Shown here one piece after another: positions 5,246-7,428 of a stretch of 7,428 bases of DNA. Where the stretch lies: assembly GCA_020200615.1 (NCBI GenBank), contig JAIVIH010000348.1:1-7428 (forward strand), in the 5' to 3' direction. Positions within the stretch are counted from its first letter, which is position 1; every line of letters starts with the position of its first letter. The notes beneath the pieces were generated by a model that did no database searches, was not told where the DNA came from, and saw nothing but the letters and a program-made list of their open reading frames with translations. The position numbers and the translations under genes were made by a program. This DNA is from Actinomycetota bacterium (lineage in GTDB: Bacteria > Actinomycetota > Acidimicrobiia > Acidimicrobiales > AC-14).

Positions 5246-6370
5246 ATGCGCCGCCCCGCGGCTTTTGCACTCGCCGCCTCGATCCTGCTCGCTGCCTGCT
5301 CCTCCGCCGGGGGAGACGGCGTCCTGTTCGAGGTCTCGCGGGACCAGACCGCCCGGCCCCCGACGCCGGCGGCGGGCCCAGCGTCGGCCCCGGCGGCCCC
5401 GGCGGCCCCGGCGGCGGCCGAGCCCCCTCCGGTGGCCGTGCCCACCCTTCCCCTCAACGGTTGCCCGCCTCCACCGCCCCGTCCCGGGCCGGGCGGCACT
5501 ACCACCGCGCCGCCCTTCGTCCCGCCCCGGCTGGTGCCCGAAGCGGAGCTGCCCGAGCCGCTGGCCCCGGGCCAGTGGTCGCCCCACCTAGCCCCCCTGG
5601 AGGGCAAGGGCATGTGGCTGTGGAAGTACTTCCAGTCCGAGGGCGGCAACCCCGACGCCATCGTGGCCAAGGCGGCCGACGCCGGCCTCCGCCAGCTGTG
5701 GGTCCGGATCGGCGACTCCAAGGACGGGTTCTACGCCAAGAGCGTGCTCGACGCCCTGGTGCCGCGGGCCCACCGCCGCGGCATCGCCGTCATCGGATGG
5801 GGGTTCCCCTTCCTTCACGACCCCGTGGGCGACGCTCAGTGGACGGCCGAGGCCCTGGCCTGGCGCAGCCCGGCGGGCGACACCCTCGACGGCTTCAGCC
5901 CCGACATCGAGCTGGCCACTGAGGGGGTGGCCCTCAGCGCCCGGAGGGCTCAGGTCTACCTGGGCCTGGTGCGGAAGGCGGCCGGCAGCCGCCTGGTGGT
6001 CGCCACCGTTTACCGGCCCAGCGACAGGCTATGGCCGGCGACCTACCCCTACGGGGCCATCGCCCCCTACGTCGACGCCTTCGCGCCGATGGTCTACTGG
6101 GCGTGCCTGGAGCCCGGGCAGACGGCGGTGCAGGCCGTCGAGCGGCTGCGCACCCTGCGCCCGGTCCACGTGATCGGCCAGGGGTGGGACATGAGCTTCG
6201 ACGGGGGCCGGGGCGCCGCCCCCGACGCCCTCGAAACCAGCCGTTTCCTCGACGCCTCGCGCCGCCAGGGCGCGCTGGGCGGCTCCTTCTGGGTGTGGCA
6301 CCTGATGGGCGGGGAGCAGTGGTCAGCGCTGGCCGCCTTCCCCTGGCCGGCGGCCGCCACCGGTAGCTGA
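5246..6370 (+). CDS. Lipoprotein with Pro/Ala stalk and TIM-barrel glycoside-hydrolase-like domain
   Basis: A 374-residue protein. The ATG at 5246 is chosen because it directly gives a lipoprotein signal peptide (MRRPAAFALAASILLAAC, lipobox LAAC with lipidated Cys18); longer in-frame starts would bury it. Residues 36-115 are a Pro/Ala-rich stalk, partly encoded by 9-bp tandem repeats. From about 120 on the pattern is a (beta/alpha)8 barrel: GMWLWKYF, RQLWVRIGDSKDGFY, IAVIGWGFPF, LDGFSPDIEL (214-223), AFAPMVYWACLEPG (279-291), HVIGQGWDM and GGSFWVWHLMGG near the end. DGFSPDIE resembles the GH18 signature DGxDxDxE with one Asp replaced by Ser, and the order of the MVYW and FWVW strands fits GH18/GH25-like barrels. 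It may act on a wall or extracellular polysaccharide, or be a non-catalytic relative. The gap to the upstream gene is 70 bp, so it could be co-transcribed or separate. Confidence 0.7.
   Translation: MRRPAAFALAASILLAACSSAGGDGVLFEVSRDQTARPPTPAAGPASAPAAPAAPAAAEPPPVAVPTLPLNGCPPPPPRPGPGGTTTAPPFVPPRLVPEAELPEPLAPGQWSPHLAPLEGKGMWLWKYFQSEGGNPDAIVAKAADAGLRQLWVRIGDSKDGFYAKSVLDALVPRAHRRGIAVIGWGFPFLHDPVGDAQWTAEALAWRSPAGDTLDGFSPDIELATEGVALSARRAQVYLGLVRKAAGSRLVVATVYRPSDRLWPATYPYGAIAPYVDAFAPMVYWACLEPGQTAVQAVERLRTLRPVHVIGQGWDMSFDGGRGAAPDALETSRFLDASRRQGALGGSFWVWHLMGGEQWSALAAFPWPAAATGS
5386..5412 (+). repeat. Three tandem copies of a 9-bp repeat in the lipoprotein stalk
   Basis: GGCCCCGGC occurs three times without interruption (5386-5394, 5395-5403, 5404-5412) and encodes part of the Ala/Pro linker. 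It is prone to in-frame length change by slippage, which would alter only stalk length. Confidence 0.6.
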
Positions 6371-6457
6371 TCTCGACAACCGCCCGCTAACATCGCCCGA
6401 GCGCCCTGGCTTCCGGCTCTGGGTCGTCCAGGCCGAGACCGTGCCGGTGAAGATCCG

Positions 6458-7399
6458 ATGTCCAGAGAAGCCCTGCTCGCCCGGACGTTGGTCGAGCTGG
6501 CCGACACTCTGGTTGACGATTTCGACGTGGTCGAGCTCCTGACCCTGCTCACGGACCGGTGCGTAGAGGTCCTCGACGTCGCCGCCGCCGGCCTGATGCT
6601 CGCCTATTCCGGCGGCGACCTGCGAGTGATGGCCTCCTCCAGCGACGCCATGCGTCTGCTGGAGCTGTTCGAGCTCCAGTCCGAGGAGGGTCCGTGCTCG
6701 GACTGCTACCGGACGGGCGAGCCCATCGTCAACCACCACCTCGGCTCCTCCGGCGGCCCCTGGCCCCGATTCGAGCCCCGCGCCCTGGCTGCCGGCTTCA
6801 AGTCGGTGCACGCCCTCCCTATGCGGATTCGCGACGTGACCATTGGCGCCCTCAACCTGTTCCGCACCGACGAGGGCGCCCTCAACGAGGCCGACGTGCT
6901 CGCCGCTCAGGCGCTCACCGATGTCGCCACCATCGCTGTTCTCCACCATCACGCCGCAGGTGACACCCAGCTCGTGACCGAGCAGCTCCACCACGCCCTG
7001 AACATCCGGGTCGTCATCGAGCAGGCCAAGGGGATGCTGGCCGAGCGGGCCGGAATCGACATTGACCAAGCGTTCTCGGCGCTGCGCAACCACGCCCGGG
7101 CCCACGATCTCCGGCTCGTGGACATTGCCCAGGACGTGATCGCAGGATCCCTGGACGTAAACGCTCTGGACACGGCCACCCCGTTGCCGCGAGCCGTCGC
7201 CACACCGACCTCTTCGAAGCTGTGCAGCGGAACGCTCCGTTCTCGCTGGCGGCCGAGATCCAGCAGCGGTTGCTGCCCTCGGCGTTCACGTGCGAGGCCG
7301 AGCAGTTCACCTTGGCGGGGTGGCTCGAGCCCGCCAGCCACGTGGGCGGCGACACCTTCGATTACAGCGTCGATCGCCACGTGTTGCACATGTCCATGA
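6458..7399 (+). CDS. GAF-ANTAR RNA-binding antitermination regulator with aberrant C-terminus
   Basis: ANTAR proteins bind paired hexaloop RNA hairpins and let transcription pass terminators; the GAF domain is usually the sensor. Residues 10-165 are GAF, with the actinobacterial EGPCSDCYRTGEP motif (77-89) and PMRIRDVTIGALNLF. Residues 172-230 are ANTAR (LVTEQLHHALNIRVVIEQAK, GMLAER, AFSALRNHARAHDLRLVDIA). The ATG at 6458 follows a weak GGTGAAG. The natural end should be soon after residue 235. Instead the frame runs on for about 75 Ser/Arg/Pro-rich residues that have no domain character, while the frame beginning near 7189 encodes a phosphatase. The reading frame therefore ends artificially at 7399. 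The GAF and ANTAR parts look intact and could still function. The 87-bp upstream gap shows no clear promoter. Confidence 0.8.
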   Translation: MSREALLARTLVELADTLVDDFDVVELLTLLTDRCVEVLDVAAAGLMLAYSGGDLRVMASSSDAMRLLELFELQSEEGPCSDCYRTGEPIVNHHLGSSGGPWPRFEPRALAAGFKSVHALPMRIRDVTIGALNLFRTDEGALNEADVLAAQALTDVATIAVLHHHAAGDTQLVTEQLHHALNIRVVIEQAKGMLAERAGIDIDQAFSALRNHARAHDLRLVDIAQDVIAGSLDVNALDTATPLPRAVATPTSSKLCSGTLRSRWRPRSSSGCCPRRSRARPSSSPWRGGSSPPATWAATPSITASIATCCTCP

Positions 7400-7428
7400 G
7401 CGACGCCATGGGCCACGGGGGTGGAAGC
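7189..7428 (+). CDS. SpoIIE/PP2C-type serine phosphatase, 5'-disrupted and cut by window end
   Basis: A frame different from the GAF-ANTAR ORF encodes 80 residues up to the last base: RRHTDLFEAVQ, PFSLAAEIQQRLLPSAF, FTLAGWLEPASHVGGDTFDY and LHMSMSDAMGHG. This is the beginning of the SpoIIE/RsbU-like PP2C catalytic domain. Asp in GGDTFDY and Asp in SDAMGHG are the family's metal-binding positions. Such enzymes dephosphorylate anti-anti-sigma factors in partner-switching pathways. No usable start exists: the frame is open from 7066, but its first GTG (7222) lies inside the conserved helix and no ATG occurs before 7390. From memory of the family, relatives carry another 150 or so residues, GAF-like, before RRHTDLFE. 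That segment is absent here and GAF-ANTAR coding takes its place. Either a deletion fused two genes out of frame, or a fusion protein suffered an indel, or the assembly is faulty. Confidence 0.7.

Noticed and set aside
4747..5721. 324-codon minus-strand open frame
   Set aside because: It crosses three plus-strand genes, has long Gly/Ala runs that mirror the Pro/Ala stalk, and no recognisable motif.
6323..7105. 260-codon minus-strand open frame
   Set aside because: Antisense to the clear GAF-ANTAR coding sequence; composition is that of a mirror frame.
7205..7399. Last ~65 codons of the GAF-ANTAR frame as a real C-terminal domain
   Set aside because: The residues are Ser/Arg/Pro-rich with no pattern, while the other frame over the same bases encodes conserved phosphatase motifs.

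Overview
The window is high-GC, densely coding DNA with a strong G/C third-position bias. GAF-ANTAR regulators, SpoIIE-type phosphatases and LAxTG sortase substrates occur together in Actinomycetota, so an actinobacterium is the best guess. A deep-branching group such as Acidimicrobiia is possible but not demonstrated. No rRNA, tRNA, CRISPR array, transposase or integrase is visible.

Layout. (1) 1-1092, plus strand: two tandem paralogous surface proteins, the first cut by the window edge. Both carry 12-residue N-x-S-[VT]-A-S-G repeats, a Cys-capped last repeat, a charged spacer and a C-terminal LAxTG sorting signal (LAFTG, LALTG). A hairpin terminator candidate lies between them. (2) 1044-2215, minus strand: a cardiolipin synthase-like phospholipase D gene broken by an out-of-frame internal deletion. 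It converges on, and overlaps, the second surface-protein gene. (3) 2216-2335: a divergent intergenic region with a promoter candidate and small dyads. (4) 2336-5175, plus strand: a compact run of three unrecognised genes, made of a three-TM coiled-coil protein, a three-TM protein of the same plan that adds extracytoplasmic TPRs and a beta domain, and a small soluble beta-rich protein that overlaps its neighbour by 4 bp. (5) 5246-6370: a lipoprotein with a Pro/Ala-rich stalk and a TIM-barrel, glycoside-hydrolase-like domain. (6) 6458-7428: a GAF-ANTAR RNA-binding antiterminator whose end runs out of frame into the catalytic domain of a SpoIIE/PP2C phosphatase, which leaves the window.

Taken together this is mostly cell-envelope biology: wall-anchored proteins, phospholipid synthesis, membrane/TPR proteins and a lipoprotein, followed by a signalling locus. 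The part most likely to be undescribed is the three-gene membrane/TPR cassette, then the 12-residue-repeat LAxTG proteins. Two separate places (about 1328 and about 7190) look like homologous proteins with an internal segment missing and the frame changed. These are either real decay or assembly faults and should be settled first.
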